64,000 nucleotides of DNA, taken from contig CM055318.2 in assembly GCA_029255685.2 (NCBI GenBank), positions 29,500,001 to 29,564,000 on the forward strand, given 5' to 3'. This DNA comes from Silene conica (lineage: Eukaryota > Streptophyta > Magnoliopsida > Caryophyllales > Caryophyllaceae). The notes under the pieces are model-generated. The model saw only the letters and a list, made by a program, of their open reading frames with translations, was not told the origin of the DNA and searched no databases. The position numbers were made by a program, and so were the translations under genes. Shown piece after piece: positions 47,690 through 59,844 of the stretch; the stretch's first letter is position 1, and every line of letters starts with the position of its first letter.

Positions 47690-48250
47690 AAGGTATGCCT
47701 TAAGCTGGCCTCTGAGCCTAATACGTGAGTTGTTTGCCATATATGGGGATATGCCTTAAGCTGGCCTCTGAGCCCTATATGTGTATGTTTGTCGTGTCTG
47801 GGATATGCCTTAAGCTGGCCTCTGAGCCCAGACATGTATGATTGTGATCGCGTTGGAACATGCCTTAAGTTGGCCTCTGAGTCTGACGAGTAGAGCAGCT
47901 GCACAACGGGGCATTTAGGTCGTAACGCCTCACCCGGAGTGCAGATGTTTGATGCTAGAACATGCCTTAAGCTGGCCTCTGAGTCTAGTGTCTTGTGATG
48001 TAGTGAAGGGACATGCCTTAAGCTGGCCCCTGAGTCCTTTACTTTTGGGTGCTAGTCTATGCCTTAAGTTGGCCTCTGAGTCTAGTGTCTTGCTGATTGG
48101 AAGGGACATGCCTTAAGTTGGCCTCTGAGTCCTTGCTTGCTGAATGATTGGTATTTAGGTTATGTCTTAAGTTGACCGCTGAACCTTCTTACTTGCTGAT
48201 GTTTTGGTATGTAGGTTATGTCTTAAGTTGACCGCTGAACCTTATACTTG
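47690..48250. repeat. CCTTAAGCTGGCCTCTGAG repeat array
   Basis: Ten copies of (atg)CCTTAAGYTGGCCTCTGAGYC spaced about 45-100 bp within the solo LTR. The last two copies have drifted to tcttaagttgaccgctgaac. Confidence 0.88.
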
Positions 48251-48984
48251 CTGAATTTATTTGCTTGCCTAGTGATGGTATCGTATCAGAGACAGATGTG
48301 CTTATGGATGTTAAGATGTTATTGTTGATGAGTCTTATGTATGACTTTAGTATTGTTCATCCAAGGCATTGGATGACTCTTTGATCGGTTTCATAAATAG
48401 TTGGACTGAAAGACCCCCCGACTGGGTAACTAGTAGGGAAACCGGCTCTCCTTCCTAACGGTTTATGAAGTTGGGTTAAGAGCTATGCATTAGTATCGCA
48501 TGATAGTTGAGACAGTTGACGAGATGTTTATACTTCACATGTGGTTATATGTTGGAGTATTCTGTATTGCTTTACCTGCTACGTGTTGTCACAAAAGGTG
48601 GCTAGGAGAACTCTAGTCACTCCCCACTGATTGTGGCGTACATGTTTTCATGTATGTAGGTACATGCTGGTTTGGATCGGGGTCCACAGGAGGGCTAGCG
48701 AGTGATGATCCTTCATCATATGACTTATACCCTATCGTTAGCTAGACTCTTAGACTTTTGATACTTTACGTTTTGGTGCCTGCAGGGATGTTCCATCCCA
48801 GGCTGTGTATATATTTCATTTCAGTACTTAGAACTGCTACTTATCTATTTTGGTTTATTTCAGTTACAGTTTCCATTTCAGTTTAAGACTTCTCGCATGT
48901 TGTTTACCTTAAAAAGTTTTAAATTCCGCTGCATTTTTAGTACTTTGTGTGTTTATTTATTTCCGCTTCGCGAGGGGTTTTACA

Positions 48985-50500
48985 AGTTTTTGGTCCAATT
49001 GTTGAAACTCCTAAAAGTATAAAACCCGTCGGATACATATGGGTATTTGTACGAAAACGCAACGAAAATAATGAAATCGTGAGATATAAAGCTCGATTAG
49101 TTGCTCAAGGTTTTTCACAAAGACCGGGAATTGATTATGAAGAAACTTATTCCCCGGTAATGGATGCAATAAGATTTCGTTTTTTGGTCGGTTTGGCAGC
49201 TTTAGAAAGGCTTAATATGCGTCTTATGGATGTAGTCACAACCTCTCTTTATGGATCACTTGATAGTGACATTTATATGAAAATCCCTGAAGGATTCCGT
49301 ATACCTGAAGAAAACAAACCTAATGAACGAAATATTTATTCTATTAAACTCCAAAGAGCTCTATATGGACTGAAGCAATCTGGAAGAATGTGGTACAAAC
49401 GTCTTAGCGAGTACTTACTAAAGGAAGGGTATACCAATAATGCTATTTGTCCATGTGTCTTCATTAAGAAATCCAACTCAGGATTTGCTATAATTGCGGT
49501 ATACGTTGATGATCTAAATCTGATTGGAACCCTTGAAAAACTGGAAGAAACCGCGGTTTATCTAAAAAGGGAATTTGAAATGAAAGATCTTGGTGAGACA
49601 AAGTTTTGCCTTGAATTACAAATAGAACACACCCTAAATGGGATATCTGTCCACCAATCCGCATATACGCAAAAGATCCTAAAACGTTTTTACATGGACA
49701 AAGCACATCCTTTAAGCTCACCAATGGTTGTGAGATCACTCGATGTAAATAAAGATCCTTTTCTTCCTAAAGAAAACGGTGAAGAAATTCTTGGTCCAGA
49801 AGTACCATATTTAAGTGCAATTGGTGCCCTCATGTATCTCGCTAATTGTACAAGACATGACATTGCTTTTACTGTCAATATATTAGCAAGAAACAACTCC
49901 GCTCCAACTAAAAGACATTGGAATGGGGTGAAGCACATTTTCCGATATCTCAGTGGCACTATTGATTTAGGCTTACTTTACCCTTATAGCCCTAAATCAA
50001 AACTAGTTGGTTATGGAGATGCAGGTTATCTATCTGACCCTCACAAGGGAAGATCACAAACTGGGTATTTATTCACTTATGGAGACACGGCTATATCTTG
50101 GCGGTCAGTAAAGCAAACAATCACGGCCACATCTACAAATCATTCCGAGTTATTGGCAATACATGAAACAAGTCGCGAATGTCTTTGGCTAAGGTCAATG
50201 ATACACCATATTCAGGATTCATGTGGACTTCATACAGTTAAGGACTCACCAACGGTATTATATGAAGACAATGCCGCATGCATAGCACAACTTAAGGAAG
50301 ACTTTATCAAGGGAGATCGAACGAAACACATTAGTCCGAAATTCTTCTTCACACATGATCTGCAAAAACAAGGTGAAATAGACATCCAACAAGTACGCTC
50401 AAGCGATAATCTAGCAAATCTCTTCACCAAAGCATTACCTACTTCAACATTCAAGAAATTGGTTTTTAAGATTGGAATGCGTCGGTTCAAGGACTTATAA
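48985..50500 (+). pseudogene. Copia Pol, reverse transcriptase and RNase H part
   Basis: Continues the pol interrupted at 46050; the codon at the insertion point is split by the TSD. The frame is open to 50500. RT: YKARLVAQGFSQRPGIDYEE, YGLKQSGRMWYKRLSEYL, and YVDDLNLIG with the catalytic DD. The first RT aspartate region reads RLMDVVTTSLYG, where copia normally has a more conserved DV-AFL block. RNase H: STNHSELLAIHE, LYEDNAACIAQ, KHISPKFFFTHDLQ. Orphaned from the rest of pol by the solo LTR. Confidence 0.9.
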
Positions 50501-50882
50501 GCAACGATCCTTAGCCTACCAATATTTTTTAAGGGGAGCATCATTATTGGATATACCAAGCTGTACTCTTTTTCCTTCGTCAAGGTTTTGTCCCAAAGGG
50601 TTTTCCTTGTCAAGGTTTTAATGAGGCAACATAAAATATGTCTAACAATACTTTGATGTTCTTACCCTCTCCACTATTTGGATAAGTGCTTCAATACTAG
50701 TCATTAGAGGGAAGTGTTATAAATATAGAAATAAGAATAAATATATTAGACTAATTTATTACTTACCTTATTTATGTAAGATGCCTTTTGTATCCTCAGC
50801 CTTATAAATAGAGACTCTATGTAACATTGTTGATGACTCATTCAGAAATATATTATCTCTCTCATTATTTTACAACACTATT

Positions 50883-52171
50883 TAAATTATTATTTAACAA
50901 GCAAGAGTGAATTATTAATTTCTTCGTCTCAATCAATAGTTTACTCATGTTTCATTATTTCCACTCACGTAAAATTCTGTAACAGGAAATACTATGATGA
51001 AGATTGCAATTGACTCATTATTCAATTGCAAAACGGAAGCATAAATATATACAAGGACCTCGTCTAAGCCCCGCATTCTAGACTCGTCTATTCTACAATC
51101 TCGGATGAAGATGATATTTACTATCACAAATTCTACTTTACGACGTTCATACATGTGATCAGTAGAAAAGTGATCACATTGATAAGTAGTGATCACTTTT
51201 GATTAAATTAGTGACCACTTTTGATTAAATAGTGACCACTTTGTTGTTTAAAAAACGACTTATTTTTCAAATGTGGTCATTATTTATAAAAAAAAACGGT
51301 CACATCTTCTAAAAAAACACAAGATGAGACCGTCATACAGATGAATAAGTAAAATAGGTATTTGAATTATTATTTAATAACAGAGAGTGAATTTGAAATT
51401 TTACATTGGTAAAATAAAGTAAAATAGGTATTTAAATTGTTATTTACTAACTGAGAGTGAATTATTACTTCCTCCATCTTAATCAATAGTTTACACATGT
51501 TTTATTATTATTTCCCCTCACTTAAAATTGTGTAACAGGAAATACTATGATGAAGATTGTAATTGACTCTAGGCACGAAGTTAGGACGAAATTTGTACCG
51601 AGGCCGATTTTTATTTTATCGATATATATTCATTCATTAGGGAGCACCAATATGTCTGTTTTTTTATATTTAATAGTGATTTTAAGAGAATATAAAACAT
51701 ACTTATTTAATTATTAAGTTATGTATTGTTTTTCAAACAAATTTACTCGATATTTATAAAGCATTCCCGAGACTAGGTTAAGCAATGAGTAAAATTATAA
51801 ATCTCTTAAAAACGCCTTTATGATAAATTAAAATGGGAATATATTTTTAGTACTTTGACGAAAGAATTATTGTTGTCAAAAAAGAAGGTTTAAATAACAT
51901 TCTAAACAAATGAAGCAAATTGTTAAAAATTCAAAACTTAAAAATAAATCATAAAATGTAACATACAATCCTCGAACCCAGAGGAATGCGCTTAGTACTT
52001 CTTCAGTTACCACTATGCCACACAAGTTTTACTAAACATTAAACTGTTTATTTGTAAGTTGATCTTAAAAACATAGCCTGTATAGTGCCCGTCCGGCCTA
52101 GGCCTAACTTCATTTTTGATTGACTCATCATTCAATTGCAAAACGAAAGCATAAATATATACAAGGACCTC
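50883..52171. other. Copia right flank with local duplications
   Basis: No gene. Duplicated blocks: gtaacaggaaatactatgatgaagattg at about 50980 and 51533; caattgcaaaacggaagcataaatatatacaaggacctc at about 51022 and 52134. The AT-rich stretch aagtaaaataggtatttg recurs at 51343 and 51418. Confidence 0.5.
51967..52020 (-). repeat. Possible tRNA-derived (SINE-like) sequence
   Basis: Minus strand has TGGCATAGTGG (52010-52020), a full match to the pol III box A form, and GGTTCGAGGATT (51967-51978), resembling box B, about 31 bases apart. No clear SINE tail or TSD. Confidence 0.3.
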
Positions 52172-53129
52172 TGTTGGAACATCTAGATTGATGATGACAA
52201 GCACTTGTATTATTAATTGTTTGCTCTTACTATTTTGCCTAGTGATTGAAGCAAAACAAGTGGATTAGCAACCAAAGCAAATCAAACCGGCATCTATGAA
52301 GATTCAAACATGATCAAAGAAGGGCAATACTAGACAAGAACAATTACATTCCCTAGCCTTATTCAATGTTGTAAGAGTAAGTGTAACATTCACATTAGAA
52401 TCAAGTTTCAGTTTAGTCGTGCAACAGTTGACTGGACTATTGCATCTGATACCGTATGGAGTACTTTATAAATAAAATTATTTCGAAAATTTTGCAAAAT
52501 ATCCTTTTCTGTTTTTCTAAAAAGGTGTCTCTGACAAATCAGAAATGCAAAAAGAACCTTCTTGCAAAGCTTCCACAACAAGATTAAATCCTACTTATGC
52601 AAGTTGTTTTTCTACAAAAAATACAAGTCTTTAATTTTCTTTATTTTTATAAAGACTAGTATTTTTGCCCGTGCGATGCACGGATACTAAACAACCATCT
52701 ACAAGTCTTTAATTTTCTTTATTCAAGTCACCCCTTCTTCACGAAACACTCAGACTTATCCTTCAAAGTTAGCTCTCCCTTTGAAAAGTTCATCCATTTA
52801 TCAGAAACCTAGCTAATAACTTATGCTTTCAAAACCGATCTTGTTTGAATGAGAAATCCTTGATGGAGAAAACAAAAACATGCAATTTTTTGTTTGGTTA
52901 ACAAAAGGGGTATGAGAGAAATGTTAAGGAATGAACGGTGAATGCAATACTTGAGATGTTACATTGAAATTGGGTGTAAAATTCAAACAACGATGTTTTT
53001 TTTAATCACCAAGACAAAAAAAGTAACATAGTTAAACGTTAAAAATACTATATTGACATGATATTTATTAACATTTATTTACTTATTTTTGTGTTTCACA
53101 AGAAAAAAAAAACAAAATTGAGTTTACAT

Positions 53130-54961
53130 ACATGATATTTCAAAGATTTTGAACTTATTTTTATAGTATCTATGCCTAAGTCATTTACACATAATACAAC
53201 CTTGAAATAAATTTATCTACTTCCTCAGTATTCTTGATATATACCCCTCTATTTTTTCCACACCATTCAGGCATTGTTCGTACCCCTTTTCACTCAGCTA
53301 ACCAACTTGACCATCAAAATTAACCGTATGCGCATCCCTGAACAACCCCATCGTACCTATATTTACTTGTACTACTCAAATCACACTCTTAAATGTCGAA
53401 AAATAATTGTACCGTCAAGACACTTACCTTTTACATCCAGACCTATTTACCTCGATATAATAATGACATGACATATACTTAATTTTTATCCAATGTTCCC
53501 ACATTCTATTTTTGTACAACTTAATCGAATGTTTTCCTTCCATAATTGGTAAAACATTTGACATAAATATCTTCTTCTATTTCTTGTATTTACAATGTTA
53601 TCATTGCAAATTTGCAACTGCAACTCCACATTACGATATCTTTTTATACGCACCCCTAAATATTTTCAAAAATACTCCCACAAAAAACACTTTAATGACA
53701 TTCCACATTAAAAATTATTTCCCGGCCTAATGGATAGGACTGAAGAGAGTAAAACATTTGATTATTTAGTTTTGATCTAACAAAGAAACAAAATTGAGTT
53801 TATACACATGATATTTTAAATGTTTTTAGCCTATATTTATATATTTGTCGGTTCTTTTTTTCATATAATACACATTTTCAAATAAAATTTATTCATTTAC
53901 CTTCTCCAATCAATATCTCACGTTATCCACCTTTTCACATATTCAACCACTTCCACCCGGCTAACCAACCAAACCCATCAGAATCAACCATAACCATATT
54001 CATTTCCCTAAACAACTAAACCCTACATATGAATATATTTTTCTATCTTCTAAATCACACTCGTAAACGACATGAGTAATCATACCCATGGAGTACCCTT
54101 CTCACCCACTTAACCATTAAAATCAATTGTAAAATGTATTCTTGGAAACCTCAACCTACGTACCGACATTTATTTGTACTACTCACACTCTTCAACGTCG
54201 TGGAGTGACCCTACCCCAAGGCAGTTACCTCCTCTCTCAAAATCTATTTACCCCCACCGCTTGAAACAATAGATATATCCAGTGTAAAATCAAACTCCGC
54301 CCTATAACAGTCAAAATTGAGTATACATACATGTTATTTTAGAGATTTTTAAGCTCTTTTCATAACATTCGTGCCTCTGATAAAATAGAATTTTGAAATA
54401 AAATTTATTTACTATGTACTTGATTGCTCAGTTGTTCTAATCATTCTGTAGTGCATATGCAACGTTTTTCGACACCGTTTAGGTATTCGTCATACTCTTC
54501 TCACATAACTACCCAACAACTTGACTAATATATTCAATCGTATCATTGAACAACCCTAACCTAAAGCCATTTTCTTGTGCAACTTACATCACACTTTTAA
54601 ACGTCGGAGAGTAACTCTGTCACCCAAGACACTTACCTCCTCCCTGAGTTCTATTTATCCCCATCCCTAAACTAATAGACACATACAATTTAAATCAACC
54701 CCTACCCTCTGAAACAGTGTCACACTGTAAAGAATATAAGTTGAAAATATGGAGGAAAAAAAGAATACGGACTATAATAAACTATAATCTAATACTGATT
54801 AAAAAATATTTTTAATCTTTTTACGGCTTATTGTATCCATCTTGGAAACACCAATTATTTCTCATTGCTTTGTTGTATGAATATTTTCTAATACCCACTT
54901 GCATTTCATCTCATCAACACAATTATTCCGCTTAACTCAGATCACCTACAACATTATGTTC

Positions 54962-55059
<98 letters not shown>

Positions 55060-55260
55060 TTATACTCCTTAAACCGTAACTTGACAACTCAACTAACCAA
55101 CTTGATCATCAGAATCATAAACTGTATTCTTGAACATCTTTGACCAATTTGCTTGTACTACTCAATTAATACTCTTAAACGTCGGAGGGTAAGCCTACCC
55201 TTGAAGACACTTACATACCTCCTCCCTCAAAACCTATCTACCTCCGCCCCCGTAAAAAAA
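53130..55260. repeat. Degenerate tandem repeat inside the Helitron
   Basis: Four to five diverged copies of a unit of about 0.4-0.7 kb. Each carries taaccaacttgaccatcaga, acacttacctcctccctcaa and aaataaaatttatttac-like blocks, e.g. at 53295/53424/53205, 54505/54629/54395 and 55092/55206. Confidence 0.65.
54967..55048. repeat. TA dinucleotide microsatellite
   Basis: About 40 uninterrupted TA repeats, followed by tatttatatttata. Confidence 0.97.
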
Positions 55261-57275
55261 TATGTCATTTTATAATGCAATGTCTCATCGTTAAATAATA
55301 AGGTGAAAATATGTAAGAATAAATATTGTTATTTATGAAATACCTTTCAATACCCATTTAAAACACATGTCATCCACACAATTGTTCCACTTCACGCACC
55401 TATCTACATTATTATTGTGCCCTTTAATATTTATATTTATACTAATTAAATCCAAATTTGACATTTTTGGGGTTTCTCTAAAGTATAATATATTTGGCAT
55501 TTATCTTATTTTCTCTTTACTTAATTAAATAAAGTATCTCATTTCTTTCGCATAATTATTAAGTACGAAATTGCATAATATTCACTTGACTAGTAGAGCT
55601 ACTATTGTACCAAAAAAAGTAGTGTTGCTCTTAATTTGGTCGAATATAATTGATCGCAAATGTTTCTTTTAGGTAGGAATTTGTTTAAACTTAAATATTG
55701 AACTAATTTCATTTATTAGTTCCACACATTTTTAATTAAGATGGAGGTATTCATTTTAAGTTTGAATGGTCTAGTAATATGGAAAAGATAAGAACATAAT
55801 GTATACGAAAAAGTAAGATTTGTCTTATTAATTTTATATCCCCGTGAGACTATCTTTGACTCATTTTAATGTTAAGACGAAGACAAACTAAATTAGCTCT
55901 TTTTTACGCTTTCCCATTTTCATTTTTAATAGAAACGCTGAATAATATTAATAACCTTAAATACTAAGTATATAAATATTAAAGAATAATGTTCTAAGAT
56001 AGGAAAATTGTAAATAATCAATTATTCTCATTCATTTCCGATTTTCATTTTTAATAAAAACGTTGAATAAAGTTAATAAATTTAAATAGTAAGTATATAA
56101 ATATTAAAGAATAATAATGTTGTAAATCTAATAGGAAAATTTTAAATAAGCAGCTATTTTTTATTTTTCTAAATCTAATAGTAAAGTTGTAAATAATTTA
56201 TTATTTTCTTATTTTCTAATTCTAATAGAAAAATTGTAAATAATTAATTATCTCCTAATTTTAGTAGAAAAATTGTAAATAAATCATTATTTATACATAA
56301 GTGTTTTGTAAAAGGTGGAGACTACCACGTGCTTAGAAAAAAAGCTTCCTTTAATTATATATATTGATTTGTGAGTTCCCACATAAAAATATGCTAGATA
56401 CACCTCATTTTAATAACAGGCCTCCCTTGCATTGAGCCTACAAAACCTGAACACAACTTTATCATTTTCAAATAAAATAATTAGTATACAATGGATAATA
56501 GGAAAAAGTAGTGCAATAACCAGTGCAAGTCCTGGGTAAACCTTTTAGACGGTTTTTAAACTATAAAAGGAACCCCATTGCTCATTAAATGCTAAGACCT
56601 TCAAACATTTATTGAGAGATTTCTGCAAAAACTCTTAACCATTCAAGTTTATCTTTAAAAGTTTTTGCAAAACCGTTTCTAATTTTAAAGTCTTCAACGT
56701 GTTTTATAAGTCATAAAATCTCCATGTATCAGTAAACTGCACTGTGACATAATGAGTTTGTTCCATGATTCCCGTGTTTAGAACTTAAATTGTAATCTCC
56801 ATGTTCTTAAGTGAACTCTTGAGATTCTGATTCTGTAAACCAAAGAGATATAATCTTATGAACTCTTGAAGCGGAGTAGCTTTGAGTTTGAGCAATTTCT
56901 TATTAGAGTGCAATCGAAGTAGATTGGCGAGTTGTTTTCATTGTAAAAGTTTAGTTGTTTGCGTAAATTCCTAAACAAGCAATAAAATAACGGTTGGACG
57001 TAGGTCTCGGAGTAGAGACTGAACCAATTTTTAAAAACATTGGTTGTTTGCTTATTTACTTTCATACTCTTCATTATCACTCGTTTTCTCTAAGTATCTC
57101 AACTTCTGTGTCACAGTCTATCGTACTGTTACACAGAATACATACTTACCTCATCATGTGAACTTACATCATCTCATTAAGTCTCTCAAGTATCTTCTTC
57201 ATTAAGTTTTTTAAAAAGGGACACCTAATTCACCCCCTCCCCCTCTTAGATGTATATCGTTTGTAACTCTTCAAT

Positions 57276-57943
57276 TGGTATCAGAGCCTCGTGCTCTTGA
57301 TCTTGGTTAAACACCAAAAGAGTTGATCCTATAGTTATGGACGACTCAAAACACACTAAGTATCCCATATTTAAGGGAGATAACTATGCCTGGTAGAAAT
57401 ATCGCATGGAACACTACGTTAAAGGTATTGATTATGAATGTTGGTTAATAATAAAAAAAATGCCCCCTAGCTCGCTATCACAGTTACTGTTGACGCTGAC
57501 ACCAGTACCACAAAAAGCAAGGCCAAGTACGTTGAAGCAGATTATAAGAAGGTCAAAAAGAACTCTAAAGCCATGTCTATCCTTCAATATGGCATTGGTG
57601 AACAAGAAATTAATTGGATATCTGGTTGCACGTCGGCCAAAGAAATTTAGGACACCCTATGGCTTGCATATGAGGGAACATCACAAGTAAAGAAGTTTCG
57701 AATAGATCTTCTTATGCAATAGTACAAGATGTTTAACATGACCAAAGAAGAATCCATAAATAGCTTGTCTTCTCGTTTTTCTTGCATTGTTAATGAACTC
57801 AAAAATCTAGGGAGGGTTTTTGAACCCGAGGATCTAGTCCATAAAATCCTTCGTAGCTTAACTGAAAAATGGCAACGCAAGGTTACGGCTATTGAGGAAG
57901 CAACTGAAAAGGACTCGCTCTCAATGCTTTCTCAAGTGATGAT
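57276..57943 (+). pseudogene. Sirevirus primer site and gag remnant
   Basis: The primer binding site at 57276-57287 is followed by gag starting at 57337 (MDDSKHTKYP). It is clearly related to the gag at 20296-21237: HYVKGIDYECWLII, SILQYGIGEQEINWI, SINSLSSRFSCIVNELK. Stop codons and frameshifts are present, e.g. tgg-tag near 57392 and a lost base near 57905. The match ends abruptly at 57943, where gypsy LTR sequence begins. Confidence 0.88.
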
Positions 57944-59101
57944 ATTGCTACCATCTCAGTTTCCTGAGACATAATATCAAAGTAAAAACCACACACAACC
58001 TTTATTATAAAGAATGATTAAAGTGAATACAATTGTCTCAAAAGAATATTAAAAAGAACAATGTCCGCGGAAGCTAATTATGAACTACTATAACACTACA
58101 AAATCAAGTGTGACAACCCATCCTCCCTAAGCAAGCATCATTAACAGTGTCGAACCTGAGACTCTGCTCACCAATACATGGATCATCACAGTAAAACACA
58201 ACAAGCGTCAGAATCTGATAAATAAGACGGTCACAACACAAGTAACAATAATCACCATAATATGCTATATCACAATCACAGATACCACAATCTCATCAAC
58301 AGAAGTGGCGGCCTTAAGCCCTACATCGAATCCCCCACTTACTCGCGGCAAGGGTTACCCAGATCCTTAATGTGCACATCCCTTTCATGGAGGGAACAAC
58401 AAAAGGCGATCGTAGGAGTGAGAGTCGTTTCCCGTCACGGTCCCACAAATATGTTCCCAAATCCATCAATAGCAGTATAGTGATATCACATTCACAACAA
58501 GAAGATCGTCACAATCGTAATCTATCAAATCTGAGTAGAGAAACCTTACCTCAAGGAAATCAATCATGGAATGCAAATCCAAGCTTTTCCTACCAACACT
58601 CTTCTATGAAGTCTCCTCCTAAGAACATATATGAGAATTAATAACGATGGTATAACTAATATCTAAACGATACACTTAATATAAGATAAGAAAGAGACTT
58701 ACTTGATTGACACGATACCAGGCTAGATAATCGGCGCACTAAACTCTTGCTATAGGTTTTTTAGAAGTTTTGGGAGAGAAGGGATGAGAGAAAGTTAGGT
58801 TTACTGTGTTCTGATTTTAGGTAAAAGTGATTGTTAACTCTCGGTTAATCTTTTATAAATAACCGCGACTAGAACACGGAAAAGCCGACTTGGCGGAGTT
58901 GGACCAACTCGACCGAGTTGCACTTACTCGGTCGAGTTACATCAACTCGACGAAATAAACCTAACTCGGCCTAGCTACACCAACTCGACCGAGTTTGACC
59001 AACTCGTCCGCGTTGACCTAACTCGGGCTAGTTGACCTAACTCGGCCTAGTTGAGTCACAACTCATCAATCTTAACACCCATACGAAAGGGAGGGGTGTT
59101 A
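57944..59101 (-). mobile_element. Ty3/gypsy LTR fragment, same family as 1718-5922
   Basis: Starts inside the LTR (about 58 bp missing compared with 1718) and runs to TTATAACACCCC (minus strand) at about 59101. It has the same layout as the first copy, including the actcgaccgagtt array at 58890-59050. It is not interrupted, so it shows what the nested copy looked like. Confidence 0.85.
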
Positions 59102-59620
59102 TAATAGAATGAAAAGGGTAGAGAATATCCAACATAATTGAGGTTTTTTGCGCTGCAAAATAAGGCTACTCAATCGAGTAAGAAATTGACTCGACCTAGT
59201 AGAGCTAACTCGGTTGAGTTACAGTGAGGCTCGATCGAGTTTAGATTTGGCAGATTATACCTCGTTTATGTTCAATGCCAACTGAGTCGATTGATCACGA
59301 GGCTCGGTTGATTTAGTCGAATTCGGTCGAAAACCTCCCGTCCTCGGTCGAGTACGCTCTACTCGATCGAATATCACAGAAAATGCCTCCTTCAATTCGA
59401 GCGTCACTCTTGCAACACCAAAAATATTGTCTAGAGTCTCAATTTTTAGTCGGCTCTCATCACGGTAAAGTTCTATGTCACTACAAGAAGCCATACAACT
59501 AGCGACACAACGATTATCATGATACATTTATGAATGTCACATAATTCTATCTAAGTCAACACAATGTAATATACAATAAAATTACACATTACTACATTAC
59601 ACCATCACACATACCATAAC
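59102..59620. other. Unassigned repeat rich in CTCGATCGAG-type words
   Basis: No polypurine tract or pol follows the LTR here. 59160-59370 holds scattered ctcaatcgagta, actcggttgagtt, ctcgatcgagtt and ctcggtcgagta words. Probably part of another LTR; no ends found. Confidence 0.4.
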
Positions 59621-59844
59621 CTTGGTAGTACGGACACTTCTCTTAATTAACGGTGCTGTGTCTGACACCGTGTCCGACACTCGGACACCCGACACTCGTT
59701 GGACACATGGCTAAATATATAATAGTTTAGACGAAGAATAAATTTTTAAAAAAGATCGATTAGAAGAGGAGTTTGGATAGAAAATGAGAATTAGTTATAA
59801 TAAAGGTCGAATTGTACCTTAAATTATTTAAATTTAGCTTTAAA
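59621..59844. mobile_element. hAT-type MITE (GTGTCCGACAC family), copy 3, left part
   Basis: Starts CTTGGTAGTACGGACAC, a decayed version of the family start, and follows copy 2 to the tttagctttaaa point, where the gypsy LTR at 59845 interrupts it. The rest would lie beyond the window. Confidence 0.85.

Larger units (their letters stand above)
46051..48984 (+). mobile_element. Solo gypsy LTR (2.9 kb) in copia pol
   Basis: TGTAACATCCCG to GAGGGGTTTTACA, flanked by the perfect duplication agttt (46046-46050 and 48985-48989). 2934 bp with no internal region. The family is shared with 59845-62599 and 31.8-35.4 kb. It contains two minisatellites. The TGTAACATCCC start is usual for chromovirus-type Ty3/gypsy LTRs. 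Confidence 0.93.
41201..50877 (+). mobile_element. Ty1/copia retrotransposon with 163-bp LTRs
   Basis: 5' LTR 41201-41363, 3' LTR 50715-50877; both 163 bp, TGTTATAAAT to TTACAACA, differing at about six positions. The right TSD is ctatt (50878-50882); the left copy is ctatt split by a Stowaway. A polypurine tract agagggaag sits at 50706-50714. The sequence after the 5' LTR, cgttgtcagcacgagact, does not match the usual initiator-Met primer site. The internal region carries gag and pol with several breaks and a 2.9-kb solo LTR in pol. Net length is about 6.7 kb. Confidence 0.93.
52656..56367 (-). mobile_element. Non-autonomous Helitron
   Basis: On the minus strand it starts TCAATATATATAATTAAAGG at 56367 and ends with the hairpin CCGTGCATCGCACGG, a short A-rich gap and CTAG at 52656. 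Host bases A (52655) and T (56368) flank it, as expected for Helitron A|T insertion without duplication. 3712 bp. No Rep/helicase coding seen. The interior is filled with degenerate tandem copies and a TA microsatellite. Confidence 0.75.
52172..57273 (+). mobile_element. Sirevirus LTR split by a Helitron
   Basis: TGTTGGAACATC at 52172 to CTCTTCA at 57273, followed by the primer site TGGTATCAGAGC at 57276-57287, so a plus-strand 5' LTR. Net length without the Helitron is about 1390 bp. Near the end it has the caccccctccccctctta block shared with the other Sirevirus LTRs. It is diverged from the 12973 family but of the same type. Confidence 0.85.

Noticed and set aside
47690-48250. CRISPR-like array (regularly repeated 19-bp word)
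   Set aside because: Spacing is irregular, the sequence lies in a retrotransposon LTR of a plant genome, and no Cas-like gene is present.
52172-52660. A separate short insertion with a 24-bp TSD around the CCGTGCATCGCACGG hairpin
   Set aside because: The hairpin plus CTAG and the matching TC end with A/T flanks at 56367 fit a Helitron better; the 24-bp repeat is kept as an oddity instead.
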